64,000 nucleotides of DNA from CAWCWK01 sp963842125 (GCA_963842125.1 CAWJFE010000005.1:2170001-2234000), one strand, 5' to 3'; positions 1 through 8,888 are shown, counted from the stretch's first letter. The notes: generated from the letters alone by a model not told the origin. A program made the numbers and translations.

Positions 1-330
1 GACCTGCACCTTGAGGAGATAGTCGACCTCGCCCGCCATGCGATGCGCCTCGGTGATCTCCGGGCTCTCCTCGATCGCCTTGGCGAAGCGCGAGAGCCAG
101 TCGGCATTGTGCTGATCGGTCCGCACCGCGATGAAGAATGTCTCGGGGATACCGGCCTTGTCGGGATCGACCAGCACGACCTGGCGCGAGATCAGTCCCT
201 CGTCGCGCATCTTCTGGATGCGGTTCCAGACGGAAGTCTTCGAAAGCCCGATGGTCTGCGCCAGCCGATCGAGCGGCTGGGACGCATCGACCTGGAGCCG
301 GCGGAGGATCTTCTTGTCTGTTTCGTCCAT
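1..330 (-). CDS. Lrp/AsnC-family transcriptional regulator (3' end outside window)
   Basis: The reverse-strand frame starts at an ATG (328-330) with MDETDKKILRRLQVDASQPL and runs off the left edge, giving about 110 residues. The first 50 residues form the AsnC-type winged helix-turn-helix (LDRLAQTIGLSKTSVWNRIQ). After it come the linker and the first strands of the ligand-binding RAM domain (HRMAGEVDYLLKVQV). Members of this family are octameric DNA-binding proteins that sense amino acids. The effector and targets cannot be told from here. It lies downstream of, and on the same strand as, an aminotransferase, so an amino acid role is plausible but unproven. The C-terminal third is missing. 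Confidence 0.93.
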   Translation of the reverse strand, partial: MDETDKKILRRLQVDASQPLDRLAQTIGLSKTSVWNRIQKMRDEGLISRQVVLVDPDKAGIPETFFIAVRTDQHNADWLSRFAKAIEESPEITEAHRMAGEVDYLLKVQV

Positions 331-510
331 ACAAGACCCGTTAGCGCAACCCGCGCCAACTGCGAAAGCCCTTCTCCATCACAGCCGGCCGGCGTGAGGC
401 AGGGGATGAGGGAGGTTTTGGGATGGGGCTGACCGGCGCGCAAGCGCCATGGACGGTGACGGACCGGCAAGCCGTAAGGGGTAGTCCATCCCATGCGGTA
501 GCATCAAAAT

Positions 511-547
511 GCGTCCCCCCTTCCCTCGGGGAGAGGGAGGTTGACGC
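511..547. terminator. GC-rich hairpin between the aminotransferase and the Lrp gene
   Basis: GCGTC (511-515) pairs with GACGC (543-547), enclosing a C-rich run and a G-rich run that can pair imperfectly. It lies just past the aminotransferase stop codon (minus strand) and upstream of the Lrp gene. There is no clear T run, so it may be a terminator or a degenerate dispersed hairpin repeat. The rest of 331-566 shows no gene. Confidence 0.35.
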
Positions 548-566
548 GTAAGACGAAGCGATTGCG

Positions 567-1769
567 CTATCGCGGTGATCTGCTGCCGAGAGCCTCCGTC
601 ACCCGATCCAGGGCCTTGGCGATGTTCTCTTCCGAGTTCGCATACGACACCCGCAGGTACCCCTCCCCGTTCACCCCGAAATCGGGCCCACCGACAAGGG
701 CGACCCCGGCCTCCTCCAGCAGCATGGTCGCCAGCGGCTTGGCCTTCCAGCCCGTCGCAGCGATGTCGGGGAAGGCGTAGAAGGCGCCCTCGGGCGTCTC
801 GCAGGTCACGTTTGGGATCGCGTTCAGCGTCTCGACGGTCAGGCGGCGGCGCGCGTCGAAGGCCTGGCGCATGGTCTCGACCGCGTCCTGCGGGCCCTTG
901 AGGGCGGCGATGGCGGCGTGCTGGGTGGCTGCGTTCACACAGGACCAGGCGTTGACGCAGAGCTTGCGCATCGGCTCCAGCAGCGCGTCCGGCCAGACGG
1001 CGTAGCCGAGCCGCCAGCCGGTCATCGCATAGGTCTTGGAGACGCCGTTAAGGAGAATCAGCCGGTCGCGGATCTCCGGATAGGCGAGGAGCGAGCGGTG
1101 GGTCGCCTCGCCGTAGAGCAGCCGGTCGTAGATTTCGTCGGAGAGGACGGCGACATGGGTGTGCGCGGCCAGCCCCTCGACGAGCCGGTCGACCTCGGCG
1201 CGGGCGAGGACGCCGCCCGTCGGGTTGGAGGGCGAGTTGACGATGACGAGCCGCGTCCTCGGCGTGATGAGCGAGAGCGCTTCCTCGACATCGATCGTGA
1301 GGCCCCGCGCGGCCAGGGGCACGGGCGTCGCGCCCGTCGCCTCGATCATCGAGCGATAGATGGGGAAGCCGGGGTCGGGATAGAGGATCTCCGCGCCCTC
1401 GCCGCCCAGCATCTCGATCGCGGCATACATCGTCACCTTGCCGCCCGGCACGACGACGACGGAGGCCGGATCGACCCGCGTGTCTTCGCTGAGGCCGTGC
1501 CGCGCATTCAGATCGTCAGCCACCGCCTCCCGAAGCGGCAGAATACCGGTGGCGGGCGTGTAGCCGTGAGCCCCGTCTCTGAGCGCCTTGATCGCCGCCT
1601 CGACGATGTGCGGCGGTGTCGGGAAGTCCGGCTGGCCGATGCCGAGATTGATGACGTCGCGCCCTTGTGCCGTCAGGTCGGCCGCGCGGGCAAGGACGGC
1701 GAAGGCGTTCTCCTCGCCCATGCGGGTGAAGGCGGGCCCCGCCGAGATCGTACCGTGTCCGCCGTCCAT
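567..1769 (-). CDS. PLP-dependent aminotransferase, class I/II (aspartate aminotransferase fold)
   Basis: The 400-residue protein has the normal class I fold type I layout: an N-terminal GIGQPDFPTP motif, SNPTGG for cofactor and substrate contact, LSDEIYD, and the PLP-binding lysine in GVSKTYAMTGWRLGY. The family transfers the amino group between amino acids and 2-oxo acids in the cytosol; the substrate cannot be assigned. I chose the ATG at 1767-1769. An upstream in-frame ATG would give 430 residues, but it would overlap the divergent dehydratase start and encode an Arg-rich, unconserved leader. It is divergent from the sugar-acid dehydratase across 88 bp, so the two may share a control region. 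Confidence 0.9.
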   Translation of the reverse strand: MDGGHGTISAGPAFTRMGEENAFAVLARAADLTAQGRDVINLGIGQPDFPTPPHIVEAAIKALRDGAHGYTPATGILPLREAVADDLNARHGLSEDTRVDPASVVVVPGGKVTMYAAIEMLGGEGAEILYPDPGFPIYRSMIEATGATPVPLAARGLTIDVEEALSLITPRTRLVIVNSPSNPTGGVLARAEVDRLVEGLAAHTHVAVLSDEIYDRLLYGEATHRSLLAYPEIRDRLILLNGVSKTYAMTGWRLGYAVWPDALLEPMRKLCVNAWSCVNAATQHAAIAALKGPQDAVETMRQAFDARRRLTVETLNAIPNVTCETPEGAFYAFPDIAATGWKAKPLATMLLEEAGVALVGGPDFGVNGEGYLRVSYANSEENIAKALDRVTEALGSRSPR

Positions 1770-1857
1770 ATCCGTTTCCCAACCGTTGCCATTGATCGCC
1801 CGGCGCGCCCGCGCCATTGTCCGGCCCAAAGCACTAACGGTTTTGGGGAGAGACGTC

Positions 1858-3723
1858 ATGAGCCAGTCAAACAGGAACGGAACGGGGGCGCCGACCGACC
1901 ACGCCTACGACCACCCGACACCCGACCAAGCCCCCGACCGCCCGCATAGCCGCGCCCGGTCGGGCCTGCGCTCGCGGCTCTGGTTCGACAATCCCGACAA
2001 TCCGGGCATGACGGCTCTCTATCTGGAGCGCTACCTCAATTTCGGCCTGACGCGCGAGGAGCTGCAATCGGGCAAGCCGATCATCGGCATCGCGCAGACG
2101 GGCTCCGACCTCTCACCCTGCAACCGGCACCACCTGGAGCTGGCCAAGCGGACCCGGGAGGGCATCACGGCCGCAGGCGGTCTCTGCTTCGAGTTCCCCG
2201 TCCATCCGATTCAGGAGACGGGCCGGCGCCCGACCGCCAATCTCGATCGCAACCTCGCCTATCTCGGGCTCGTCGAGATCCTGCATGGCTATCCGCTCGA
2301 CGGTGTCGTCCTCACGGCGGGCTGCGACAAGACCACGCCGGCACTCCTGATGGCCGCGGCGACGGTCGATCTTCCCGCCATCGTCCTCTCCGTCGGCCCC
2401 ATGCTGAACGGCTGGCATGAAGGCCGGCGCACGGGCTCGGGCGGTATCGTCTGGGAAGCGCGGGCCAAGCTCGCGGCCGGCGAGATCGACTACACGCAGT
2501 TCCTCGAACTCGTCGCCTCCTCCACCCGCTCGACCGGCCATTGCAACACCATGGGCACGGCCTCGACGATGAATGCGCTCGCCGAAGCCCTCGGCATGAG
2601 CCTGCCGGGCTGCGCCGCCATCCCCGCCCCCTACCGCGAGCGAGGCCAGATCGCCTACGACACGGGCGTTCGCGCCGTCGGCATCGTCCATGAGGACCTG
2701 ACGCCCTCCAAGATCATGACCCGCGAGGCGTTCGAGAACACCATCCGCGCCAACTCGGCCATCGGCGGCTCCACCAACGCACCCATCCACATCACCGCCA
2801 TCGCCCGCCATGTGGGCGTTGAGTTGGAGATGAAGGACTGGCAGACGGTCGGCCACGACGTGCCGCTCCTTGTCAACATGCAGCCGGCCGGCGAATATCT
2901 GGGCGAAGAGTATTATCGCGCAGGCGGCCTCCCTGCCGTGATGGCCGAGCTCATCGGCGCCGGTCTCATCCATGAGAACGCCATGACGATCAACGGCCGG
3001 ACGATGGGCGAGAATTGCCGCGAGGCCCATTCCTGGGACCGCGACGTCATCAAGCCCTTCGATCAGCCAATGAAGACGGCGGCAGGCTTCCTCGTCCTCG
3101 CGGGCAACCTCTTCGACACGGCCGTGATGAAGACGAGCGTGATCTCCGAGGAGTTCCGCACCCGCTTCCTCTCCGACCCCGCCCATCCCAACGTGATGGA
3201 GGGCCGCGCCATCGTCTTCGAGGGCCCGGAGGACTATCACCACCGCATCGACGACGAGAGCTTGGGCATCGACGAGCACTGCATCCTCGTCATCCGGGGC
3301 ACGGGGCCGCTCGGCTATCCGGGCGGCGCGGAGGTGGTGAACATGCAGCCGCCGGCCGCCCTTCTCAAACGCGGCATCAGCGCGCTCCCCTGCATCGGAG
3401 ACGGGCGCCAGTCGGGCACATCCGGCAGCCCTTCCATTCTCAACGCCTCGCCCGAAGCCGCGGCCGGCGGCGGGCTCGCCTACCTGAAGACGGGCGACAC
3501 GATCCGGATCGATCTCGACAATGCGACCTGCAACGCCCTCGTACCCGAGGCCGAGTGGGCCGATCGGCGCGCCACCCACCCCGCCTTCGCCATTCCCGAA
3601 AGCCAGACGCCCTGGCAGCAGATGTTCCGCGACAATGTCGACCAGTTCGGCAATGGCATGGTGATGAAGGGCTCGGACAGCTATCACCGCGTCGTCACCG
3701 AGGTGCCGCGCGACAATCACTGA
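1858..3723 (+). CDS. Sugar-acid dehydratase of the IlvD/Edd family (L-arabonate/D-xylonate dehydratase-like)
   Basis: The 621-residue protein has the IlvD/Edd signature. Three cysteines expected to hold a [2Fe-2S] cluster lie in SPCNRHH, AGCDKTTP and GHCNTMGTAST, and the C-terminal GDGRQSGTSGSPSILNASPE carries the catalytic serine region. The early text FDNPDNPGMTALYLERYLN and HPIQETGRRPTA match pentonate dehydratases rather than true dihydroxy-acid dehydratase. Those enzymes convert aldonic acids to 2-keto-3-deoxy acids in the cytosol. The exact substrate is inferred. The first 45 residues are an unusual low-complexity leader rich in Asp, His and Pro. There is no dedicated pentose operon next to it. 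Confidence 0.88.
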   Translation: MSQSNRNGTGAPTDHAYDHPTPDQAPDRPHSRARSGLRSRLWFDNPDNPGMTALYLERYLNFGLTREELQSGKPIIGIAQTGSDLSPCNRHHLELAKRTREGITAAGGLCFEFPVHPIQETGRRPTANLDRNLAYLGLVEILHGYPLDGVVLTAGCDKTTPALLMAAATVDLPAIVLSVGPMLNGWHEGRRTGSGGIVWEARAKLAAGEIDYTQFLELVASSTRSTGHCNTMGTASTMNALAEALGMSLPGCAAIPAPYRERGQIAYDTGVRAVGIVHEDLTPSKIMTREAFENTIRANSAIGGSTNAPIHITAIARHVGVELEMKDWQTVGHDVPLLVNMQPAGEYLGEEYYRAGGLPAVMAELIGAGLIHENAMTINGRTMGENCREAHSWDRDVIKPFDQPMKTAAGFLVLAGNLFDTAVMKTSVISEEFRTRFLSDPAHPNVMEGRAIVFEGPEDYHHRIDDESLGIDEHCILVIRGTGPLGYPGGAEVVNMQPPAALLKRGISALPCIGDGRQSGTSGSPSILNASPEAAAGGGLAYLKTGDTIRIDLDNATCNALVPEAEWADRRATHPAFAIPESQTPWQQMFRDNVDQFGNGMVMKGSDSYHRVVTEVPRDNH

Positions 3724-3744
3724 GCGTTAACTCTGCACTCAGCG

Positions 3745-4629
3745 TCAGTTCTTGAGCGGCTGCTCCACGGCACCCAGCGCATCGGCGAGACGCGTCTTGG
3801 CGGAGCCGGGCCGGAGCGGCTTTTGCTGGCTCTCGTGCGGTGCCCAGCCGGATAGGCTGACGAGATTGAAGGTCGCGCCCACACGCCCGTCAGGGTCGGC
3901 GCCCTCCGCGTAGATCTCGGCCGCGCGGGCGAGGACGGAGCGGCGCAGCGGTTCGCGCTCGATGAGCGGGTTCGTCGCGCCCATGGCCTGCAAATCGCGC
4001 AACAGGCCAAAAGGCGTGTCGTAGCGCACCCGCAACGGGTCGAGATCGGCGACGGGCAGTGCGAAGCCCGCCCGCTGCAACAATGCACCCGCATCCCGCA
4101 CTTCGACGAAAGGCGCGACGCGCATCGCCGCGCCGCCGCGCAACTCGGCCTCGGCCGCCGCCAAGCTGTCGCGCAACTCGGCCAACGTGCCCGCCCCCGG
4201 CAGCAGCGCGAGGAAGAGTCCATCGGGTTTGAGCGCCCTGCGCGCCTGCACGAACGTACCCGGCAGGTCGTTGACGAGGTGGAGCGAGAGCGCCGAGACG
4301 ACGAGGTCGAAGGAGGTGGGCGCGAAAGGCAGCGCCTCCTCATCCCCCTCCACCCAGCCCGGTCCGGAGGCGAGGCTGCCGATCCGCGTGACACGGTCGA
4401 CCTGACCGCCGCCGAGGAGCGCCGCGCCCAGCGTATCGTCATGGGCGCCGAGATCGAGCGCGTGCTCGAAACGACGGCTGACGAAACCGAGACGGTCGGT
4501 GATGTCAGCAATCGCGTGGTCGAGGAGGAAGCGCGCCGGCGGCCGATCGCGCGCCGGCGGGCGGGCAAGAACGCGGCGGCGCTGACGGGCGATCCGGCGA
4601 CGATCGAAAAGGCGCGGCGGTGCCTGCAC
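3745..4629 (-). CDS. Class I SAM-dependent methyltransferase (BioC/NDUFAF5-like)
   Basis: The 294-residue protein shows a Rossmann methyltransferase core: ALDLGAHDD (motif I region), EALPFAPTSFDLVVSALSLHLVNDLP (motifs II and III), then a C-terminal domain with AMGATNPL. This matches the alphaproteobacterial relatives of mitochondrial complex I assembly factor NDUFAF5, some of which act on Arg residues; the activity here is inferred. I chose a GTG start at 4629, because AAGAGGA sits about nine bases upstream and the protein then begins VQAPPRLFDRR as in relatives. Longer frames upstream are Arg-rich and unconserved. It is divergent from comF and ends convergently 21 bp from the dehydratase gene. 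Confidence 0.85.
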   Translation of the reverse strand: MQAPPRLFDRRRIARQRRRVLARPPARDRPPARFLLDHAIADITDRLGFVSRRFEHALDLGAHDDTLGAALLGGGQVDRVTRIGSLASGPGWVEGDEEALPFAPTSFDLVVSALSLHLVNDLPGTFVQARRALKPDGLFLALLPGAGTLAELRDSLAAAEAELRGGAAMRVAPFVEVRDAGALLQRAGFALPVADLDPLRVRYDTPFGLLRDLQAMGATNPLIEREPLRRSVLARAAEIYAEGADPDGRVGATFNLVSLSGWAPHESQQKPLRPGSAKTRLADALGAVEQPLKN

Positions 4630-4730
4630 GGCGGATTGTCCTCTTTTCTGGGGATGGGTTGCATATAGGCGGCATGGCGGGCGAAGGCGACGCCTGTATC
4701 CTGCACCGCCCCGTGCTAGCCTGACGCAGG

Positions 4731-5552
4731 ATGACGTCAGCGGACGACATGTCGGACGAGATCGCCCCGCCCCCAAGGCTTCGACGCCTCGGCAGCGCTA
4801 TCGGCAACCGGGCGCGCGGCACCGGGCGGATGGTGCGCGACCTCCTGATGCCGGCGCGTTGTCCGGCCTGCGGCGACGTGCTGACCGAGCCGAGCCTTTG
4901 CGGGCCCTGCTGGCAGACGACGCCCTGGATCGCGCCGCCGCTCTGCGACCGGCTCGGCCTTCCCCTCCCCTTCGAGCACGACGCGGGCGGGATCAGCCTC
5001 GCCGCCGTCGCCGCGCCGCCGCCCTATGGCCGGGCGCGAGCCGTCGCGCTCCATGACGGACCGGCGCGGCGGATCGTCCATGCGCTCAAATATCAGGACC
5101 GGCAGGACCTGGTGCCGATGATGGGCCTTTGGATGGCGCGCGCCGGCGCGGAGCTTCTCGGCAAGGCCGATGTCGTCGTGCCTGTGCCGCTCCACTGGCT
5201 GCGCCTCGCGCGGCGGGGCTTCAACCAGTCGGACGTTCTGGCGGGGGCCGTCTCCCGGGCATCCGGCCGCCCCCTCTCGCAGGCCCTGCGGCGCACGCGG
5301 CGAACCCGGCAGCAGATCCGGCTCAGCGGCGCCGCCCGCCGGCGTAATGTCGAGGGCGCCTTCGCGATACGCGATGCGGCCCGCGCGGACGTCGCCGGCC
5401 GGCGCGTGGTGCTGATCGATGACGTCATCACGACGGGCGCGACGATCCACGCCTGCACGCGGGCGCTCCTGCACGCCGGGGCGGCCCATGTGGACGTGCT
5501 TGCCTTCTCGCGGGTCCCGGCCGAGACGGGAACCGACGATACCGACGGATGA
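4731..5552 (+). CDS. comF: ComF-family phosphoribosyltransferase-like protein
   Basis: The 273-residue protein has the ComF layout. An N-terminal cysteine-rich patch (CPACGD, then LCGPCW) is expected to bind metal, followed by the PGRA/ALKYQDR segment and a type I phosphoribosyltransferase domain with the PRPP loop VVLIDDVITTGATI. ComF proteins take part in DNA uptake in competent bacteria, but many non-competent alphaproteobacteria carry one with an unknown role. It heads a same-strand run with glutaredoxin, nitrilase-type amidase and DUF1178, an arrangement seen often in this class. A second ATG at 4749 is a possible alternative start. Confidence 0.92.
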   Translation: MTSADDMSDEIAPPPRLRRLGSAIGNRARGTGRMVRDLLMPARCPACGDVLTEPSLCGPCWQTTPWIAPPLCDRLGLPLPFEHDAGGISLAAVAAPPPYGRARAVALHDGPARRIVHALKYQDRQDLVPMMGLWMARAGAELLGKADVVVPVPLHWLRLARRGFNQSDVLAGAVSRASGRPLSQALRRTRRTRQQIRLSGAARRRNVEGAFAIRDAARADVAGRRVVLIDDVITTGATIHACTRALLHAGAAHVDVLAFSRVPAETGTDDTDG

Positions 5553-5655
5553 CGGGCGTTGTCTCCTGCGCCGGGAGGCGCCATATCGGCGGATCAAACG
5601 CACTGAGCGATTGCGGACCGTAGCCCGGTTCGCACACCCTGATCGGAGCCGCCGG

Positions 5656-5913
5656 ATGTCCGTCACCATCTACACCCGTCCCCTTTGCGGTTATTGCGCA
5701 GCCGCGCTTGACCTCCTGAAGCAGAAGGGCGCGTCGTTCCGCGAGATCGACCGGGCCAACCGGCCCGAGATCAAGAGCGAGATGGTGCAAAAGGCGGGCG
5801 GGCGCTCCACCTTCCCGCAGATCTTCGTCGGCGACCGCCATATCGGCGGCTATGACGATCTCGCAGGGCTCGAGCGGCGCGGCGAACTCGACACGCTTCT
5901 CGGCCAAGCCTGA
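5656..5913 (+). CDS. grxC: Glutaredoxin 3
   Basis: This 85-residue protein is of standard glutaredoxin size. It has the dithiol active site CGYC near residue 11, the cis-proline segment STFPQIFVGD and the glutathione-contact segment HIGGYDDLAGL. It reduces protein disulfides and mixed disulfides with glutathione as electron donor in the cytosol. The ATG at 5656 follows a GGAGCCGCCGG stretch. The stop codon overlaps the start of the next gene (TGATG), which points to coupled translation with the amidase. Confidence 0.96.
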   Translation: MSVTIYTRPLCGYCAAALDLLKQKGASFREIDRANRPEIKSEMVQKAGGRSTFPQIFVGDRHIGGYDDLAGLERRGELDTLLGQA

Positions 5914-6794
5914 TGGACCGCCCGGCCGGTCCCTGGCGGGTCGCCTGCGTCCAGGCCTGCGCGGGCGTCGATCCGGCGGCGAACCTCGCGATCCTCGACG
6001 CCCGGATTCGCGAGGCCGCCAGCGCCGGCGCCACTTATGTGCAGACGCCGGAGATGAGCAATGTCTACGAGGCCGGCGCCCGCGCGCAGGCCGAGAAGGC
6101 CAGCCTCTTCGAGGCCGACCCGATGGTCTCCGCCCTGCGGGACCTTGCGCGCGAGTTGTCCATCACGGTCCACATCGGATCGATCGCGGTTCGACTGCCG
6201 GGCCAGGACAGGCTCGCCAACCGTTCGGTGTTGATTGCGCCATCCGGCGCCGTCACGGCGACCTATGACAAGATCCACCTCTTCGACGCCGACCCGCGCC
6301 CTGGCGAGAGCTATCGCGAATCGCGGACCTATGCCGGCGGGCACGAGATCGTCACGGCCCCGGCGGGTCCGGCAACGCTCGGCCTCTCGATCTGCTACGA
6401 CCTCCGCTTCCCCGCCCTCTACCGTGCATTGGCGCAGGCCGGTGCCGACGTCATCGCGATCCCGGCTGCCTTCTCCGCGACGACGGGTGCGAAGCACTGG
6501 CACACGCTGGTGCGCGCCCGCGCGATCGAGACCGGCTGCTTCGTCATCGCGGCCGCGCAGGCGGGCCGGCACGAGAACGGGCGGGAGACGTATGGCCATA
6601 GCCTCATCGTCTCGCCCGATGGGATCGTCCTCGGAGAGCGTGAGGAGGGCGAGGGCATCCTCGTCGCCGATCTCGACCTCGCCGAGGTCGCGGACGCGCG
6701 GGCGCGCCTGCCGGTACTGGCGAATGGGGCGATGGCGACCATCAGCAAGCGTGCCGAAGAGCCCAAGGACTATGCGGGGGGCGAAGCCGCGTGA
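5913..6794 (+). CDS. Carbon-nitrogen hydrolase of the nitrilase superfamily (Nit1/deaminated-glutathione-amidase-like)
   Basis: The 293-residue protein carries the Glu-Lys-Cys triad of the superfamily: Glu in QTPEMSN, Lys in YDKIHLFD and Cys in SICYDLRFP. The layout and the pairing with a glutaredoxin fit the Nit1 branch, whose eukaryotic members hydrolyse deaminated glutathione, a metabolite-repair reaction. Applying that substrate here is inference from family and context. It overlaps grxC by a TGATG junction and the next gene by four bases (GTGA), so the three are almost certainly one operon. Confidence 0.9.
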   Translation: MDRPAGPWRVACVQACAGVDPAANLAILDARIREAASAGATYVQTPEMSNVYEAGARAQAEKASLFEADPMVSALRDLARELSITVHIGSIAVRLPGQDRLANRSVLIAPSGAVTATYDKIHLFDADPRPGESYRESRTYAGGHEIVTAPAGPATLGLSICYDLRFPALYRALAQAGADVIAIPAAFSATTGAKHWHTLVRARAIETGCFVIAAAQAGRHENGRETYGHSLIVSPDGIVLGEREEGEGILVADLDLAEVADARARLPVLANGAMATISKRAEEPKDYAGGEAA

Positions 6795-7306
6795 TCCGCT
6801 ACGATCTCGTCTGTACCAACCGGCATCGCTTCGACGCCTGGTTCCGCAACAGCGGCGAATTCGAGCGTCAGGCCACGACCGGCCTTCTCGACTGCCCGAT
6901 CTGCGCGGACAACACGATCACGAAGGCGCTGATGACGCCCGGCGTCCAGACGGCGCGCGGCAAGGCGCGTAGCGATCCCTCGTCGGAGCCGTCGGATACG
7001 GCCGAGGCGCCCGGTCTGCCCGCCCCGATCATACCCAAGCCCGCGCCGGCCATGCCGCCCGAGGCGATGCGAGCCGCGATGCGGGTGGCGGCGATGCGGC
7101 AGATGATGGTGGCCGTCCATCGGCACGTTACCGAAACGGCGGAGAATGTCGGCAAGGGCTTCGCGCGCGAGGCGCGGCTCATTCATGACGGCGAGGCCGA
7201 GGAACGCGGGATCTACGGCCAAGCATCCCGCGAGGAGGTCGAGGATCTTCTGGAGGACGGCATCGCGGTGATGCCGCTGCCGGCGCCGCCCGAGAGCGAC
7301 GCCTGA
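6791..7306 (+). CDS. DUF1178 family protein (zinc-ribbon-like N terminus)
   Basis: The 171-residue protein starts at a GTG overlapping the amidase stop. The N terminus (MIRYDLVCTNRHRFDAWFRN) with a later CPIC pair looks like a small zinc ribbon. A Pro/Ala-rich linker follows, then a helical C-terminal half with VHRHVTETAENVGKGFA and a closing acidic segment. DUF1178 proteins are widespread in alphaproteobacteria next to Nit-type amidases; their function is unknown. The overlap suggests a fixed stoichiometry with the amidase, but no activity can be assigned. Confidence 0.9.
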   Translation: MIRYDLVCTNRHRFDAWFRNSGEFERQATTGLLDCPICADNTITKALMTPGVQTARGKARSDPSSEPSDTAEAPGLPAPIIPKPAPAMPPEAMRAAMRVAAMRQMMVAVHRHVTETAENVGKGFAREARLIHDGEAEERGIYGQASREEVEDLLEDGIAVMPLPAPPESDA

Positions 7307-7330
7307 CGACGACATCCAAGGCGACCGGCC

Positions 7331-7531
7331 CTACTTGAGGACGAAGGTCACCTTCATGTTGACCCGGAACTCGACGATCTCGCCGTCCTTGCAGACCACG
7401 GTCTGCTGCTGGACCCAGGCACCCTCGACGTTTTGAAGCGACTTGTTGGCGCGCTTGATGCCCTTGCGGACGGCATCGTCGAAGCTCTCCTTGGAGGAGG
7501 ACGTGATCTCGGTGACTTTCGCGACGGACAT
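7331..7531 (-). CDS. Dodecin, small flavin-binding protein
   Basis: The 66-residue protein has the dodecin pattern: an N-terminal strand VAKVTEITSSS, a helix ESFDDAVRKGIKRANKSL, then two strands with the flavin-stacking tryptophan in EGAWVQQQ and the FRVNMKVTF end. Dodecins form hollow dodecamers that store or sequester riboflavin, FMN or related flavins in the cytosol. It stands alone, convergent to the DUF1178 gene and 99 bp before the azlD stop codon, so it is probably a single-gene transcript. Confidence 0.95.
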   Translation of the reverse strand: MSVAKVTEITSSSKESFDDAVRKGIKRANKSLQNVEGAWVQQQTVVCKDGEIVEFRVNMKVTFVLK

Positions 7532-7630
7532 GGGCTCGAACCTTTTCGGCTGTGGGGTGATGGGAGATTAAGTCCCCTCCCCCATCACGCGTTCCGTATC
7601 AGGCTGGCTGTCCTTCGAACTTGCGTTCCG

Positions 7631-7945
7631 TCAAAAGAGCGCCCGCGCCAGAATGAGCGCCGCCACGCCTCCGGCGACCGTGACGGTGAGCCCGAAGCGC
7701 AGGCCGAGAAGGATGGAGAGGCCGATGGCGCTCGCCTCCATCCAGCCGCCCGAGAAGATGGCCGGCGCGAAGAGCGTCGTCATCACGGCGGCCGGCACGG
7801 CGTTGAGAGCAGCATCCACGCGCGGCGGGATGCGCTCCCACCGCGAGAGGAGGAGATAGCCGCCCGCGCGCGTAGCGAAGGTGAGCGCTGCGCAGACGAG
7901 CGAGAGCGCGAGGAAGCCGTCGGTGAGGAGGACCGTCTCGCTCAT
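7631..7945 (-). CDS. azlD: AzlD-type small subunit of a branched-chain amino acid exporter
   Basis: The 104-residue protein has four predicted membrane segments (for example LALSLVCAALTFATRAGGYLL, cut short here, and FGLTVTVAGGVAALILARALF at the end) and the family motif VPAAVMTTLFAPAI. AzlD works with AzlC in the inner membrane to export branched-chain or similar amino acids. The start ATG at 7943-7945 overlaps the azlC stop codon (ATGA), so the two subunits are translationally coupled. Substrate range is inferred from the family. Confidence 0.9.
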   Translation of the reverse strand: MSETVLLTDGFLALSLVCAALTFATRAGGYLLLSRWERIPPRVDAALNAVPAAVMTTLFAPAIFSGGWMEASAIGLSILLGLRFGLTVTVAGGVAALILARALF

Positions 7946-8757
7946 CGTGCATCTCCCACCGCGAGCGATGCCGGTCCGGGTTTCGCGACGGCCGAATCGG
8001 CAGGCGGGGCGAGGAGCGCGGCGACGAGGATGCCGGCCAGCCCGCCGAGACTGACATGCCAGGGCGCGCCCAGCCAGTCGATCCCAAGGGCGGGCGCATG
8101 GAAGACGGCAGCCGACACGACACCGCTCATCAGCACGACGGGCGCCCAATGGGCCCGCTTCCTGAAGCCCATCACGAGGCCGAGAAAATAGATCGGGAAG
8201 ATCATGTCGAGGGCCAGCGCATCGGGATCGCGAATGAGCTGGCCGAAGCTGGCGCCGATCCAGGAGGTGGCGATCCAGATCGAGTAGAGCGCGAGGCCGA
8301 AGGCGAAGTACCACGCCTTCGAGAACGGGTGCCCCTGCTCGTGTCGCCGCTCCGCCATCGCGAACTGCGGATCGACGAGGAGCGCGAAGACGCCGAGCTT
8401 CGTCGGCCAACGCTCACCGCGGATGATGGGCGTCAGCGCGGCCGAATAGAGAATGTGCCGGAAATTGACCGCGAAGACCGACAACACGATCGCCCAGAAG
8501 GGGATCGCCTGACCGAAGAGATCGATCGCGACGAGCTGGCTCGCGCCGGCATACATCGTCGCGCTCATCAGGACGGCGTCGAGCACCGTCAGGCCTTGCG
8601 CGGCGCTGAGCGCTCCGAAGAGAAGGCCGACGGGCAGGATCGCGATGATGACGGGCGCGGCGTCGATCAGCCCCTGTCGGGCGCGCCGCAGTCCGGTCTC
8701 GCCTTGCGGGCGGGCGGAGCTATGGCCGGCGGGGGGAAGGATGTCGGGCATCGCCAT
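7942..8757 (-). CDS. azlC: AzlC-type large subunit of a branched-chain amino acid exporter
   Basis: The 271-residue integral membrane protein has the AzlC core: APVIIAILPVGLLFGALSA, the conserved MSATMYAGASQLVAI and the FAVNFRHILYSAAL stretch, with several hydrophobic segments to residue 250. It pairs with the overlapping azlD. A hairpin terminator separates it from the TRAP binding-protein gene upstream on the same strand, so it is probably transcribed independently. Neighbouring keto-acid-type uptake protein and aminotransferases suggest amino acid balance, as inference. Confidence 0.92.
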   Translation of the reverse strand: MAMPDILPPAGHSSARPQGETGLRRARQGLIDAAPVIIAILPVGLLFGALSAAQGLTVLDAVLMSATMYAGASQLVAIDLFGQAIPFWAIVLSVFAVNFRHILYSAALTPIIRGERWPTKLGVFALLVDPQFAMAERRHEQGHPFSKAWYFAFGLALYSIWIATSWIGASFGQLIRDPDALALDMIFPIYFLGLVMGFRKRAHWAPVVLMSGVVSAAVFHAPALGIDWLGAPWHVSLGGLAGILVAALLAPPADSAVAKPGPASLAVGDAR

Positions 8758-8770
8758 CGCCTACCAAGCA

Positions 8771-8803
8771 AAAGGGCCGCGCGGCAACCGCACGGCCCCT
8801 TTC
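8771..8803 (-). terminator. Rho-independent terminator after the TRAP binding-protein gene
   Basis: Read on the minus strand, AAAGGGGCCGTGCGG and CCGCGCGGCCCTTT pair around a short TTG loop, with one bulged G and one G-U pair, and end in a run of T residues. It lies between the TRAP binding-protein stop (8889) and the azlC start (8757), so it should end the upstream transcript. Confidence 0.75.
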
Positions 8804-8888
8804 CGTTCACGCATTCTCGTGATGGCATCCCATCACGCACAGCCGGCGTGTGAAGAGCGAGGGACCGACCCCGCGCCCTTGGGACGGC

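Noticed and set aside
1588..1857. Long upstream open frame in front of the dehydratase
   Set aside because: It is antisense to the aminotransferase N terminus and lacks family similarity; the ATG at 1858 is the sensible start.
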